Assembly (NCBI RefSeq): GCF_030812885.1
Contig: NZ_JAUSTO010000004.1
Coordinates: 124,001 to 188,000, forward strand
Source of the DNA: Moryella indoligenes
GTDB lineage: Bacteria; Bacillota; Clostridia; Lachnospirales; Lachnospiraceae
Reading direction: 5' to 3'
DNA: 64,000 bases
Shown here one piece after another: positions 35,007 to 44,009 of this stretch. Numbering within the stretch: the stretch's first letter is position 1; every line of letters starts with the position of its first letter. Both the position numbers and the translations under genes were made by a program. The notes beneath the pieces were generated by a model. That model was not told the DNA's origin and did not search any database. It worked only from the letters and a program-made list of their open reading frames with translations.

Positions 35007-35936
35007 TCAGCTTTCCTCCACCTGTCGTATCTTTGCGATGCGAAGCTCCTTCTGTCTCAGCTCATAGCGGTCCAGATCGCTCAGGGCGAGCTGCTGCTTG
35101 CTGCGCTTCACGAAGCGATCATAATACTTTGTCACTGTACAGAGCATCAGTACCTGCAGCACGCCCAGCTGGCACAGCGCAGTCGCAGTAATATTCATTG
35201 CATTTCCGCCCGTGCGCGCAGGCGTATATAAAATACAGTCCGCATAGCGCCCCATCAGGGACTCCCGCATAGACGTAATCAGAATGACAGCCGCGCCGCC
35301 CTGTCTGGCCAGCATCACGGAATCTGCGCTGCTTTTTGCCTGTCCGTCATAGCTGATCACGATCAGCACATCCTTTTTCCCCAGCGTCGCCGCTGTCCGA
35401 AGCTGCAGCAGTCCATCCGAGACAACAAAAGCGTTAAAGCCCATGGACATGAGCAGTCCCACCCCTGCCTGCACAATGCCCCCCGCACTTCCGTTTCCGC
35501 ACAGCATGATGCGATCCGCATTTCCCATGAGCTCCACTGCGCGTTCCAATGCCTCATTGTCCATGTCCATGAGGCAGCGGTGCAGAGAGTTTTCACTGAA
35601 CTGCAGGGCCTTCTGCTTGATCACATTGATGCTGTCATTGCGGGTGATGCCGATGTCCTGGCTCAGCGAGACCGCCTGCTGCTGCATATGAAACTTCATA
35701 TCAGCAAGTCCCTCATAGCCGATCAGCTGGCAAAAGCGCGTCACTGTAGCGACACTCGTCCCGATCTTCTCCGCCATCTCATAGATACTCATCTCCGTCA
35801 CTGCGCGCTCATCATTCAGAAGAAATTCCGCGATCCGCGACTGCGACGCGTTGAATTTCATCCGGTACATCGCGATGCGGGAGGCGAGCTCGCTCTGTCC
35901 CTCAATAATAGCCCTGTCTTCCTGCCGCTCTCTCAT
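35007..35936 (-). CDS. MurR/RpiR-family regulator with SIS domain
   Basis: 309 residues from MRERQEDRA (GGAG upstream). The N-terminal HTH_6 domain at about 15-90 includes MSIYEMAEKIGTSVATVTRF. A C-terminal sugar-isomerase (SIS) domain begins near 125 (RIMLCGNGSAGGIVQ, then VLIVISYDGQAKSSADSV). Such proteins sense phosphorylated sugars. Before the transposon landed, the next gene downstream would have been the DUF6282 gene, so that was a likely partner or target. A TGAAA-type inverted repeat at its own promoter suggests autoregulation. Confidence 0.9.
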   Translation of the reverse strand: MRERQEDRAIIEGQSELASRIAMYRMKFNASQSRIAEFLLNDERAVTEMSIYEMAEKIGTSVATVTRFCQLIGYEGLADMKFHMQQQAVSLSQDIGITRNDSINVIKQKALQFSENSLHRCLMDMDNEALERAVELMGNADRIMLCGNGSAGGIVQAGVGLLMSMGFNAFVVSDGLLQLRTAATLGKKDVLIVISYDGQAKSSADSVMLARQGGAAVILITSMRESLMGRYADCILYTPARTGGNAMNITATALCQLGVLQVLMLCTVTKYYDRFVKRSKQQLALSDLDRYELRQKELRIAKIRQVEES

Positions 35937-36005
35937 GCTTTCTCCGCCCCTTTCTGCTCTTTCAGAATCAGGAATGTACATCCGGTTTTCCCATAAAACC
36001 AGACA

Positions 36006-36031
36006 GAGATCCGGGAAAGCTCCCGAATCTC
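36006..36031 (-). terminator. Terminator between the GDSL hydrolase and rpiR-family gene
   Basis: GAGATCCGGGA (36006-36016) pairs with TCCCGAATCTC (36021-36031; one mismatch) around AAGC. On the minus strand TGTCTGGTTTTATG follows. It lies downstream of the RpiR promoter at 36053-36081, so it may also attenuate rpiR transcription. Confidence 0.6.
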
Positions 36032-36052
36032 TCAGCTCAATCCTATTTTATT

Positions 36053-36105
36053 ATTATACAGAAACACCTGCCTCTGTGAAACCGTGTTTTCTTACATTGT
36101 TTCAC
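36053..36105 (-). promoter_or_regulatory. Promoter and inverted-repeat operator of the RpiR-family gene
   Basis: TATAAT (36053-36058 on the minus strand) lies 17 nt from TTTCAC (36076-36081). GTGAAAC (36076-36082) and GTTTCAC (36099-36105) form an inverted repeat with a 16-nt spacer, one arm covering the -35. TGAAA/TTTCA inverted repeats are the usual type of RpiR operator, so self-repression is likely. Confidence 0.6.
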
Positions 36106-36141
36106 TATTTTTTTGTGTTATATTTCCAACGCAAGTTCTGC

Positions 36142-37125
36142 TCACCGCTCCGGCAGCTCCTGAAGTCTTTGGTAAACCAGCTTTCCCAGCAGCTCATATC
36201 CTCTGCTGTTGAAGTGCAGACCGTCATACAGAAGACTCTCCGGCATCCTGCCCTTCTGCATATCCGCGCAATCCGCCTCCGTCGGTTCCATCTCAGCATC
36301 TGCAAGTCCCTGCGTGCTCATATAGGCACGCAGATTCACAAAATGCGCTCCAAAGCGCTCCTGAAACTGCTCCTCTGCCTCCCGCATCTCCGCTGCCGAC
36401 CCGAGATGCAGCCCCAGAATGAGGTAGCGCCCCGCCGGATCCCTGTAGAAGCGCCTCAGCGTCTCGTGCTGAAGCAGCAGCTCCTCCAGCGTCTCGTACT
36501 GCCCGTTCGCCCCCATCAGAATCACCGGAATATAGTCCCTGTAAGCCCAGGCTGCCCGCGGAATGAGCTGCGTCCCTGCCGGAAAATACAGCGGAGCCTC
36601 CGCGTCGCTGCCCTCAGAGGACGCGGGTAATGCTGCCGTCCCACCGCTCTCTACCCGTCCGTCGGCCTTTTCCCGTCTCTCCATCGCCGCTCTCACCCGC
36701 TCCAGCCGAAAGCAGAGCCGCTCCCCGAAGAAGTATCCTCCCTCACGGCTGAGACTTCCCTCTGCGACGCGTCCGTCTTCCGCCGTAAGCCGCACGCGCT
36801 CCAGTCCGGCATTCCCATAGACCAGAGGGCAGATCTCAGGCGTTATCGGAGAGTGAAGCTTAAGCTCCGCCGGATAGCCGTCCTGCCGCAGGATAAGCGA
36901 CTCTGACAGACAAAAGGGCAGAGCTCCCGTGCGCCCCAGTATCGTGATGCTGTCCTCTCCGTTGACTCCGAGATTCACAACCTCTGTCAGTGAATCTCCC
37001 CCAGTCCGCAGACAGGATTCCAGTACCTTCGGATAGCTGCTGCCGCCCCCGCCAAAGCCCGCGGTGAGACTGTCTCCGATGCAGACGATCCCCCTACAGT
37101 TTTCAATCTGAGACCGTTCTCCCAT
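36142..37125 (-). CDS. SGNH/GDSL-family hydrolase
   Basis: 327 residues from MGERSQIENC, chosen because GGAGG lies 6 nt upstream; longer in-frame starts exist to 37251. Block I is IGDSLTAGFGG (catalytic Ser) and block V is DGLHFNSRGYE (catalytic Asp and His). Block III corresponds to MGANGQYE. The family hydrolyses esters of lipids, sugars or peptidoglycan acyl groups. There is no signal peptide, so it is probably cytosolic. It is divergent from the shikimate kinase gene. Confidence 0.82.
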   Translation of the reverse strand: MGERSQIENCRGIVCIGDSLTAGFGGGGSSYPKVLESCLRTGGDSLTEVVNLGVNGEDSITILGRTGALPFCLSESLILRQDGYPAELKLHSPITPEICPLVYGNAGLERVRLTAEDGRVAEGSLSREGGYFFGERLCFRLERVRAAMERREKADGRVESGGTAALPASSEGSDAEAPLYFPAGTQLIPRAAWAYRDYIPVILMGANGQYETLEELLLQHETLRRFYRDPAGRYLILGLHLGSAAEMREAEEQFQERFGAHFVNLRAYMSTQGLADAEMEPTEADCADMQKGRMPESLLYDGLHFNSRGYELLGKLVYQRLQELPER

Positions 37126-37255
37126 CTGTGCCTCCATCTCTGCCGAGCCCTGTTCTCTGACCCGGATCAGCCAAACACCAAAAAGCAGCTCTTCTGTATT
37201 CTCGCTGCCCCTCCCTGACCCACGGTTTCTTCGGGAGTAGTGCCTCTGCACGCAC

Positions 37256-37284
37256 TTGCCGCGCCTTCCCGGCTGTGCTAAAAT
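37256..37284 (+). promoter_or_regulatory. Promoter of aroK
   Basis: TTGCCG (37256-37261), 17 nt, TAAAAT (37279-37284), followed by a 50-nt leader to the aroK ribosome site. Confidence 0.5.
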
Positions 37285-37341
37285 TCACGAAACGGAAATC
37301 GCTCCGCCGCAACCCGGCACCTTTTCAGAATCGAGGCAGCA

Positions 37342-37950
37342 ATGCAGAACAGGCTTCAAAACACAAGGGGCTCTGCCCCGGATACAGCGCTCTCAAAACA
37401 GCACATCTTCCTCATCGGCTTCATGGCTGTCGGCAAGACCACCCTCGCAGCAGAGCTTTCCTCCCGGCTGAACCGTCCCCGCGTCGACACTGACGAGCTG
37501 GTGGTTCAGAATGCCGGCATGGATATCCCCAATATTTTCAGACATTTTGGCGAGGCACACTTTCGCAGACTGGAGCACAGTGCGCTCGCCGCGCTGGCAA
37601 AAGCCACCCCCTCTGTGGTCTCCTGCGGCGGCGGCATAGTCCTGCTGCCTGAAAATGTGGCGCTGATGCGCAGTCTTGGCATCGTGGTGAGACTCACAGC
37701 GACAGCAGAAACCATCTGGAAACGCAGCTGCGAAAGCTCTGACCGTCCCCTGCTGCCCGCTTCCACCGGAGTTGAGCGTCTCGCCTCCATCAAAACCATG
37801 CTTGCGGAGCGGGAAGAGCAATATCGTGCCGCCGCAGAGCTTGCGATCACCACCGATGACCGCAGCGCCGGGGACATCTGTGCAGAGATCCTCTCACGCT
37901 GCACAGAGCTGACCGTGCAAAAGGCAAGCTCTTCTCAGCTCAAAGCTTGA
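37342..37950 (+). CDS. aroK: Shikimate kinase
   Basis: 202 residues. The P-loop is GFMAVGKTT; the DTD metal/shikimate motif (RVDTDELV), the GG-rich shikimate-binding block SCGGGIVLL and the LID arginine region SSDRPLLP are all in order. It phosphorylates shikimate in aromatic amino acid synthesis. The first ~20 residues precede the core and are variable. The ATG has GAGG upstream. Its 3' end overlaps the convergent ktrA-like gene by 11 nt. No other aro gene is nearby. Confidence 0.92.
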   Translation: MQNRLQNTRGSAPDTALSKQHIFLIGFMAVGKTTLAAELSSRLNRPRVDTDELVVQNAGMDIPNIFRHFGEAHFRRLEHSALAALAKATPSVVSCGGGIVLLPENVALMRSLGIVVRLTATAETIWKRSCESSDRPLLPASTGVERLASIKTMLAEREEQYRAAAELAITTDDRSAGDICAEILSRCTELTVQKASSSQLKA

Positions 37951-38587
37951 AGTATTCCCGTATTCCCTCTCTCCGGCCGAGCACCAGAACAGTCTCTCCC
38001 TCAGAAAAGACTGTATCCGGGCTGATCTCCATGCTGAGCGCCCCGTCCTGCTTCCGCGCCAGTATATTCAGCTTCAGGTTCTTTCGTATATTCAGCTCTC
38101 CAATGCTTCTTCCGATCCAGCTCTCCGGAACCTCCACTTCAAAAATCGCGTAGTCCTGATCTACCGGAATATAATCAAAAATATGATCCGCGCTGTAGCG
38201 GACGGCGGTCCAGTTCGCGAGCTGCTCCTCCGGGAAGACCACCTCATCCGCGCCGTTCCTCTTCAGAAACTTCGCGTGCACTGCACTGGCCGCCCGGGAC
38301 ACAACCTGCTTCGCTCCGAGCTCCTTTAAGAGCGAGGTCGCCTCCAGTGAATTCTGAAAGTCGTCCCCGATGCTGACAATACAGAGATCAAAGTTCGGAA
38401 TCCCCAGTGATTCCAGAAAATTGCGGTTGGTACAGTCCCCAATCTGTCCGTTTGTCGCGCAGTGCATTGCTGCATCCACGCGCTCCTCAACCTTATCCAC
38501 CACCATGATCTGGTGACCCATCTCCCGAAGCTTCTCTGCGACCCGCGCTCCAAAGCGCCCCAGGCCGATTACAAGCACAGATTTCAT
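37940..38587 (-). CDS. Potassium uptake regulatory subunit, TrkA/KtrA family
   Basis: 215 residues: an RCK_N Rossmann domain (VIGLGRFGARVAEKL, then the acidic residue in VVDKVEERV) followed by an RCK_C domain (about 135-215; SIGELNIRKNLKLNILAR). The ring of these subunits gates the membrane subunit in response to nucleotides. The partner TrkH/KtrB-type gene lies immediately upstream on the same strand. Confidence 0.9.
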   Translation of the reverse strand: MKSVLVIGLGRFGARVAEKLREMGHQIMVVDKVEERVDAAMHCATNGQIGDCTNRNFLESLGIPNFDLCIVSIGDDFQNSLEATSLLKELGAKQVVSRAASAVHAKFLKRNGADEVVFPEEQLANWTAVRYSADHIFDYIPVDQDYAIFEVEVPESWIGRSIGELNIRKNLKLNILARKQDGALSMEISPDTVFSEGETVLVLGRREGIREYFKL

Positions 38588-38700
38588 CCCGTTTTCCTTC
38601 CCCGGCCTGAGGCCGTTTGTTTTCTCTGCTGATTTTTATCTGTGGCAGATATTCCCGCCCCATGCAGCGCAGGCTCTGCTCCATGGCGGGGCTCTTTCCC

Positions 38701-40041
38701 TTACCCGACCGGAATCGCCTCCTCTGGCATACGGCCGCTTCCGTTCCTCTGCCTGGCAACCGTCGCGAAGATCAGCGTGAGCCCTCCTACCCGCCCCATG
38801 TACATCAGCACGATGAGTATCACCCGTGAGGTCGCAGAGAGCGTCGGCGTGAGCCCCATGCTGAGCCCGACTGTGCCGATGGCGGAGGCCGTCTCAAACA
38901 TACATAGCTTTAAGGGGACCGCCTCAATTCCACACAGCAGAAAAGAGCCGCAGAGAAAGAGAAAGAGATACATCAGCAGCAGCGCAGCCGCATCGCGTAC
39001 ACCTGCGTCTGAAACGCGCCGCCCGTAGAGCACCGTATCCTTCCTCTGCCGGAATACAGAGAGCGCTGAAGAGATGAGTACGATCAGCGTCGTCACCTTC
39101 ATACCGCCCGCTGTGGAGCCCGGCGCGCCGCCGATCAGCATGAGACATATCGTCAGCGCCACTCCTGTGTCGCTCATCGCGCTGTAGTCTGCGGTATTAA
39201 AGCCTGCCGTGCGCGGCGTCACCGCCTGAAAGGCGGAGAGCAGCAGACGGGCGCGAAGCGGAAGCCCCCGAAATTCCACAAGGAAGAAGTAGCAAAAGGG
39301 CAAAAGAAGCAGCAGCGCAGTGGTACTGAGTATCGCCTTGCTCTGAAGGCGATACTCCCGGAAGCGCAGCCTGTGCTCTGCGATATCCTTCCATGTGAGG
39401 AAACCCAGTCCGCCTATGACGATCATCAGCATCACAGCCGCATTCAGCATGAGATCCTCAGAAAAATAAGTGAGGGAGGAGAACTGCTCTCTCACTCCCA
39501 TGAGATCGAAGCCCGCATTGCAGAAACCGGAGACTGCGTGAAAGAACGCATACCAGCTGCCGCGCGCCGCTCCGAACACGGCCGCAAAGGAGGGCAGCAT
39601 GAGCAGCGCTCCGATGAGCTCCAGAAGCAGCGTGCTGCACAAAATGAAGCGTGTCAGACGGATAATCCCCTGCACATGGGGCGCCGCAATGGAATCCTGC
39701 ATGACGCTTCGCTGCATAAGACCGATCTTTTTTCCTGAGATCAGCGCAAGAAGCACCGCAATTGTGACAACACCGAGACCGCCGATCTGGATCAGCAAAA
39801 GAATGACCCCCTGCCCGAAGGCTGTCCAGCAGGACGCTGTGTCGTAGACAACCAGCCCCGTCACGCAGGTGGCGGAGGTCGCTGTGAAGAGTGCATCCAG
39901 AAAGCTCACCGAATACGGCTCCCGGGATGCAACCGGCAGCATAAGGAGCAGCGCCCCCGTCAGTATCATCGCAGCAAAACCGAGCAGTATGAGCTGTGCC
40001 GACTGAAGGCGCTGCAATTTCTGTAGTAAAAACCTGTGCAT
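38701..40041 (-). CDS. Potassium uptake membrane subunit, TrkH/KtrB family
   Basis: 446 residues, four M1-P-M2 repeats. Selectivity-loop segments include FTATSATCVTGLVVYD, SGFCNAGFDLMG, TPRTAGFNTADY and the final ASAIGTVGLSMGL. It conducts K+ together with the RCK subunit encoded downstream. The ATG has GGGAGG upstream. It lies 27 nt after hflC, so read-through from hflKC is possible. Confidence 0.92.
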   Translation of the reverse strand: MHRFLLQKLQRLQSAQLILLGFAAMILTGALLLMLPVASREPYSVSFLDALFTATSATCVTGLVVYDTASCWTAFGQGVILLLIQIGGLGVVTIAVLLALISGKKIGLMQRSVMQDSIAAPHVQGIIRLTRFILCSTLLLELIGALLMLPSFAAVFGAARGSWYAFFHAVSGFCNAGFDLMGVREQFSSLTYFSEDLMLNAAVMLMIVIGGLGFLTWKDIAEHRLRFREYRLQSKAILSTTALLLLLPFCYFFLVEFRGLPLRARLLLSAFQAVTPRTAGFNTADYSAMSDTGVALTICLMLIGGAPGSTAGGMKVTTLIVLISSALSVFRQRKDTVLYGRRVSDAGVRDAAALLLMYLFLFLCGSFLLCGIEAVPLKLCMFETASAIGTVGLSMGLTPTLSATSRVILIVLMYMGRVGGLTLIFATVARQRNGSGRMPEEAIPVG

Positions 40042-40068
40042 GAATCCTGCCTCCCTAGCTGTGTATTC

Positions 40069-40938
40069 TTATTCTCCGTAAAACACCTTCACGAGAGGCG
40101 AATCCTTGTCCAGAATCAAAGTTTTGTTGCCGTTCTTCATCGAAGTCTTAGCCGCATCCAGCGCGCGCACAAAGCTGTAGAATTCCGCGCGCCCGGCATC
40201 ATTGTAAGCGCCGGAAAGGATCTGCATATACTGCGCCTCTCCCTCCGCATGAAGGATTTCTGCCTTCTTCTGTGCCTCAGACCTCATGACAGAGACCTCA
40301 CGATCCGTATTGTTCCGGATCTTCTGCGCCTCAGAATTGCCCTGTGCCGTGTAGGAGGCTGCAATATTATTCCGCTCGGATATCATGCGGTCGTAGACAG
40401 CCTGTTTATTGTCGTCCGGCATATCAAGGGACTTCGTCTCCACCGCCAGCACCTCAATGCCATATCCCTCCAGAGAGTTTCCGAGATTCTGCGTGATATC
40501 CTGCGCGAGCTTCCCGTTGCGGTTCTCGATGATCGCCGCCTGATCCATATTGGAGATCACGCCCTTCAGGGAGGAGAAGACAGAGGCTGCGATTCTGGAC
40601 TGTGCCTGCGCAAGCTGGCCATTCAGATAGCGGGTGAATTTCACCGGATCACTGATATGCCATATGACAAAGGCATCTGCAATCATCGTCTTCTTATCCT
40701 TGGTGATGACATCCGACTTCGGGATATCGTAGAGCTGAATCGCCTTCGGCAGCGCATCCGCCGTCTGAATAAAAGGAAGCTTGAAGGAGACACCGGGAGT
40801 CTCGTCCACACGGACAATCTCCCCGAACTGCCGGATCATCTTATACTCGTTCGGATAGGTCACAACAACAGAGCCCGCCGCTGCAAAGAGCAGAAGAAAA
40901 GAAAACAGCAGAACTGTCGTTTTTTTCATATTTTTCAT
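40069..40938 (-). CDS. hflC: HflC-like SPFH/band 7 membrane protein
   Basis: 289 residues from MKNMKKTTVL (GAGGAG upstream). One N-terminal membrane anchor (about 5-25), then a band 7 domain (FGEIVRVDETPGVSFKLPF, and AFVIWHISDPVKFTRYL) and a coiled-coil tail (SERNNIAASYTAQGNSEAQK). HflC and HflK form a complex around the membrane protease FtsH. Its reading frame begins just after the hflK stop (40952), matching the usual HflK-HflC gene pair. Confidence 0.9.
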   Translation of the reverse strand: MKNMKKTTVLLFSFLLLFAAAGSVVVTYPNEYKMIRQFGEIVRVDETPGVSFKLPFIQTADALPKAIQLYDIPKSDVITKDKKTMIADAFVIWHISDPVKFTRYLNGQLAQAQSRIAASVFSSLKGVISNMDQAAIIENRNGKLAQDITQNLGNSLEGYGIEVLAVETKSLDMPDDNKQAVYDRMISERNNIAASYTAQGNSEAQKIRNNTDREVSVMRSEAQKKAEILHAEGEAQYMQILSGAYNDAGRAEFYSFVRALDAAKTSMKNGNKTLILDKDSPLVKVFYGE

Positions 40939-40951
40939 CTTTCCGCTCCTC

Positions 40952-42046
40952 TCACTGTCCTGACTCTGCACTGCCCGCGTTACTTCCTTTTGCCGCTTCT
41001 CCCGACGCCTCTGCCGCCACTCCCATGGGTGCGGAGAAGCTGTCCAGCGGAAGCATGGTCGTCGCACCGCCATCCGTCACATAGACTCTGAGCTCCGGAA
41101 GGATATCCTCCATCGCCTCATAAAACATGCGTTGTCTCGTGATCAGCGGATATTTCTGATACTCCGCATACATCTGTTCAAAACGAGCCGCCTGTCCCTC
41201 CGCCTCATTGATGCGGGCGAGCTTCTCCGCCTCTGCCTTTTTGATGATCTGGTCACAGCTGGCCTCTGCCTGCGGAATCTTCTCGTTTCTGTCCTTATTC
41301 GCGTTATTGACCGCGGTCTCCTTGCCCTGCTTTGCGTTCTCCACGTTCTTAAAAGCGCTCAGCACCTCCTCTGTCGGGGGGAAGGCATCCTGAATTGTGA
41401 TATTGACCACTGCGAGGCCGATATCCTCCCCAATCATGCGGTTTGTGAGCTTCTCCTTGATCTCCGACTGGATCGCAGCCTTGCCGGTGGTGATGACATC
41501 ATCCACATTGTAGATTCCCACGGTATCACGGATATAGGACTGCGCAAGCATCTTTAGAGTAGACTCCGGATCCTCCGCAGCGTAGAGATACTTCACCGGA
41601 TCGCTGACCATGTATTCCAGATAAAAGTCCGTATTGACAAAATTGAAATCCTTGGTGATCATGATCGCTTCCTCGGAGATGGCCTGACTGGTCTCCGGAA
41701 CATAGCCGATCGGCATTCCCTTGATCACCTTGGACACCTTCCTGAGCTGCTGTACCAGCGGAAGCTTGAAGTGCAGTCCCGCCTGGGTCACTGCCGTCGG
41801 GCTTCCGAGTGTCGTGATAACCGCGTAGTTGTCCTCCTCCAGGAGATACCAGCAGCTGTTTGCAAGCGAGAGCGCCAGAGCGATCAGCGCCACGGGCAGA
41901 AGGCGCTTAATCCCCGGAAGCTTTAGCTTCTGCCGCTCCTTCATGGGTTCCGGGTTGATGTTCCCGGTATCCATCCCCTGATGCCGCCCTCTCTGCTGGG
42001 CCTCTCTGATTGTCTGCTCCATCCTGTCCAAAAACGGGTTTCTCAA
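40952..42046 (-). CDS. hflK: HflK-like SPFH/band 7 membrane protein
   Basis: 364 residues if read from the TTG at 42046 (GGGAGAG five nt upstream); the ATG at 42022 (MEQTIREAQQ) is an alternative. A membrane segment lies near 48-66, then a band 7 domain (YAVITTLGSPTAVTQAGLHF, then DPVKYLYAAEDPE) and a charged coiled coil (KDRNEKIPQAEASCDQIIKK). The C-terminal tail is Ala/Ser/Gly-rich. It partners HflC directly downstream. Confidence 0.88.
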   Translation of the reverse strand: MRNPFLDRMEQTIREAQQRGRHQGMDTGNINPEPMKERQKLKLPGIKRLLPVALIALALSLANSCWYLLEEDNYAVITTLGSPTAVTQAGLHFKLPLVQQLRKVSKVIKGMPIGYVPETSQAISEEAIMITKDFNFVNTDFYLEYMVSDPVKYLYAAEDPESTLKMLAQSYIRDTVGIYNVDDVITTGKAAIQSEIKEKLTNRMIGEDIGLAVVNITIQDAFPPTEEVLSAFKNVENAKQGKETAVNNANKDRNEKIPQAEASCDQIIKKAEAEKLARINEAEGQAARFEQMYAEYQKYPLITRQRMFYEAMEDILPELRVYVTDGGATTMLPLDSFSAPMGVAAEASGEAAKGSNAGSAESGQ

Positions 42047-42081
42047 AGGCTCTCCCTTCCGCCGCTGTTTCCGGCCTCCTG

Positions 42082-43209
42082 TTATTTTGCTCTCAGCCTG
42101 ATGCCGTTCACCGTCACATTGTCCGTGACCGGAATCAGAAAATATTCTCTTCCCTCGATCACACGGGTCTCAATGAGCTCCGCAGATTCCGGCTTCACAT
42201 CCAGCTTCAGATGATCCGACTGGATCGTGAGCTTCTTCGACTCAGCGATATTGTCTGCGAGCAGCGGCTGTGTGTCCTCTCCGATCAGCTCCTCATATGC
42301 CTCGTCAAAGCGCTCTATCGTCTCCTCATCCGCTCCGTTGTCGTAAAGAATGCGGCGTATGTCGTGCTTCTCAATAAGCGCCGGCTCCCCGGCCTCCTTC
42401 CCCGCCTCCGCAAGCTGATTCACCGCCTCGTTGACACGCTTCACATTCTCGAAATCACAGTTTTCACCGAGCGATATCTCTATAACCTCGCGGAACACAT
42501 CCTTCTCCGCGCTCTCCGGCCGGGGGAGCTCCATCCCCAGAAGCTCCTCCGCCAGCTCATCGTGACGGCTCTTTTCATTCTTCGCATACCAGAGTGCCGC
42601 GTGAAGATCCGTACTTCTGTCATTGAAGGCCGGATACAGAAGTCCGACCTCCGGCTTCTGGACTCCCCAGTCCTCCGTCCGGCTGAAAAAGGCCTGCTCC
42701 GCCGCGTCATAGCAGAGCCCGTCGCGCAGCAGCTCCACCGGACACACAGACAGCTCCAGAAAACTGTATACATCCTCCGAGCCGTCGTCCAAGCCCATAT
42801 TGTCCGAGGTTCTCCCCGGAATATCGTAGACACCGTGCACCAGAAGAATGAGGTACTTCTCCGCGCTCCGGTAACTGTCGATGATGCGCTGGAAGAGCTC
42901 TTCCACCAGCGCCTCGTCCTTCAGCCCGCTTCGAAGCAGAGCAAGCAGCGCAGTCTGATGCCCCCCCTCCCGCTCCTCCGCGAGCGGAAATTCCATATTG
43001 AACAGCGTTCTGCCGATACGCCCGGAAATAGCTTTCTTAAAAAGCTCACAGTACTTAAAGAGCTCCTCGTCCTGCAAGCTGTGAAAGCTGTCCTTCAGCT
43101 CAGCGATCCGCTGCTTCTTCTCATCCACATAGCAGCCGTACATCCGATCTACGCGGCAGTCGTTCTTATCGAACAGTCGCCGGATCTCATTGACACCCTT
43201 TTTATCCAT
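42082..43209 (-). CDS. DUF4317 family protein
   Basis: 375 residues. The N-terminus MDKKGVNEIRRLF...VDRMYGCYVD is the hallmark of this family, which is widespread in Lachnospiraceae and relatives. There is no signal peptide or membrane segment. The protein is acidic with several Glu-rich helical stretches. Function is unknown. It ends 36 nt upstream of hflK, so an operon is possible but not shown. Confidence 0.88.
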   Translation of the reverse strand: MDKKGVNEIRRLFDKNDCRVDRMYGCYVDEKKQRIAELKDSFHSLQDEELFKYCELFKKAISGRIGRTLFNMEFPLAEEREGGHQTALLALLRSGLKDEALVEELFQRIIDSYRSAEKYLILLVHGVYDIPGRTSDNMGLDDGSEDVYSFLELSVCPVELLRDGLCYDAAEQAFFSRTEDWGVQKPEVGLLYPAFNDRSTDLHAALWYAKNEKSRHDELAEELLGMELPRPESAEKDVFREVIEISLGENCDFENVKRVNEAVNQLAEAGKEAGEPALIEKHDIRRILYDNGADEETIERFDEAYEELIGEDTQPLLADNIAESKKLTIQSDHLKLDVKPESAELIETRVIEGREYFLIPVTDNVTVNGIRLRAK

Positions 43210-43286
43210 AATGATTTCTCCTCAGAACCTATCATAGCAACTGCGCGAAATCCGCACAAGGGAAGAAATCTTTAAGAACGGAGGGC

Positions 43287-44009
43287 TCACCGGATCTGCG
43301 TAATGAGTGAGAGCAGCTCCTGTTCACTGAGTTCTGCCATCTCTGTCGTCAGAGCAAAGCTGTGTGCCCCGTCCGTCCAGCCTGCCACATAAGAACGGCC
43401 TTCTTCGCCCCGCAGTGTGAGCTGCCTGCCGTCTTGAGAGAGCTCCCTCACCGTTCCATATTCGTTATAGTCTCCGCTGACATCCTCCGACCCTCTGCCC
43501 TTCCGGATACGATAGCCCTCTTTTCCTTCTGCGTCGCTGTAGATCACCTCGATCAGTTCATCTGGTATCGCGCGATAGGAAATAGCCGCATACGCGGGTA
43601 ATGCTGGGGGCAGCAAAAGAGAGAAGCCTGCCAGCTGCTCCGCCTCCGCAAGCGTCCCGCAGTCCGTAAAGGGATCCGGAAGCTGTACACACTCCTCCGA
43701 TGCCGCAGCCCGCATCTCCGGCGCCTCTGCCGCAGCGTCAGCAGCGCGCTCCTTGGCTGCTCCCGCCGCATTTGGAGCAGCAGCCGCTCCGGCTGCTGCC
43801 TCTGTTCCGGGCCGCTGCTCCGAATACACAGCAACCGGGGCTTTGGCTCCCATTTGAAGCCGCGGCAGAAGGGCAAGCGCCAGTACTGCTGCCGCAGCAA
43901 ACGTCCCCGCCGCCATCATCGGAAAACGTTTCCTCCTCCCCGGTGCGGCCTCCTCAATATACTGTTCGTCAACATCACCCAGCTCTTTTAGAAGCTCCTG
44001 CTCTGTCAC
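43287..44009 (-). CDS. Putative anti-sigma factor/membrane-anchored partner of the ECF sigma factor
   Basis: 240 residues, GTG start overlapping the sigma factor stop (GTGA), so the two are translationally coupled. A short N-terminal cytosolic part (MTEQELLKELGDVDEQYIEE) is followed by one membrane segment (about 30-49), an Ala-rich low-complexity linker (70-105), and an extracellular C-terminal domain resembling DUF4367-type sensor domains (IPDELIEVIYSDAEGKEGYR, then YVAGWTDGAHSFAL). It lacks a clear zinc-type anti-sigma motif, so the role is inferred mainly from layout. Confidence 0.7.
   Translation of the reverse strand: MTEQELLKELGDVDEQYIEEAAPGRRKRFPMMAAGTFAAAAVLALALLPRLQMGAKAPVAVYSEQRPGTEAAAGAAAAPNAAGAAKERAADAAAEAPEMRAAASEECVQLPDPFTDCGTLAEAEQLAGFSLLLPPALPAYAAISYRAIPDELIEVIYSDAEGKEGYRIRKGRGSEDVSGDYNEYGTVRELSQDGRQLTLRGEEGRSYVAGWTDGAHSFALTTEMAELSEQELLSLITQIR

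Noticed and set aside
38603..38615. CGGCCTGAGGCCG hairpin with a T-rich tail between the two potassium-uptake genes
   Set aside because: The T-run is on the plus strand, but the nearest plus gene (aroK) ends 650 nt earlier. On the minus strand it lies just before the ktrA ribosome site without a T-run, so I do not call it a terminator.
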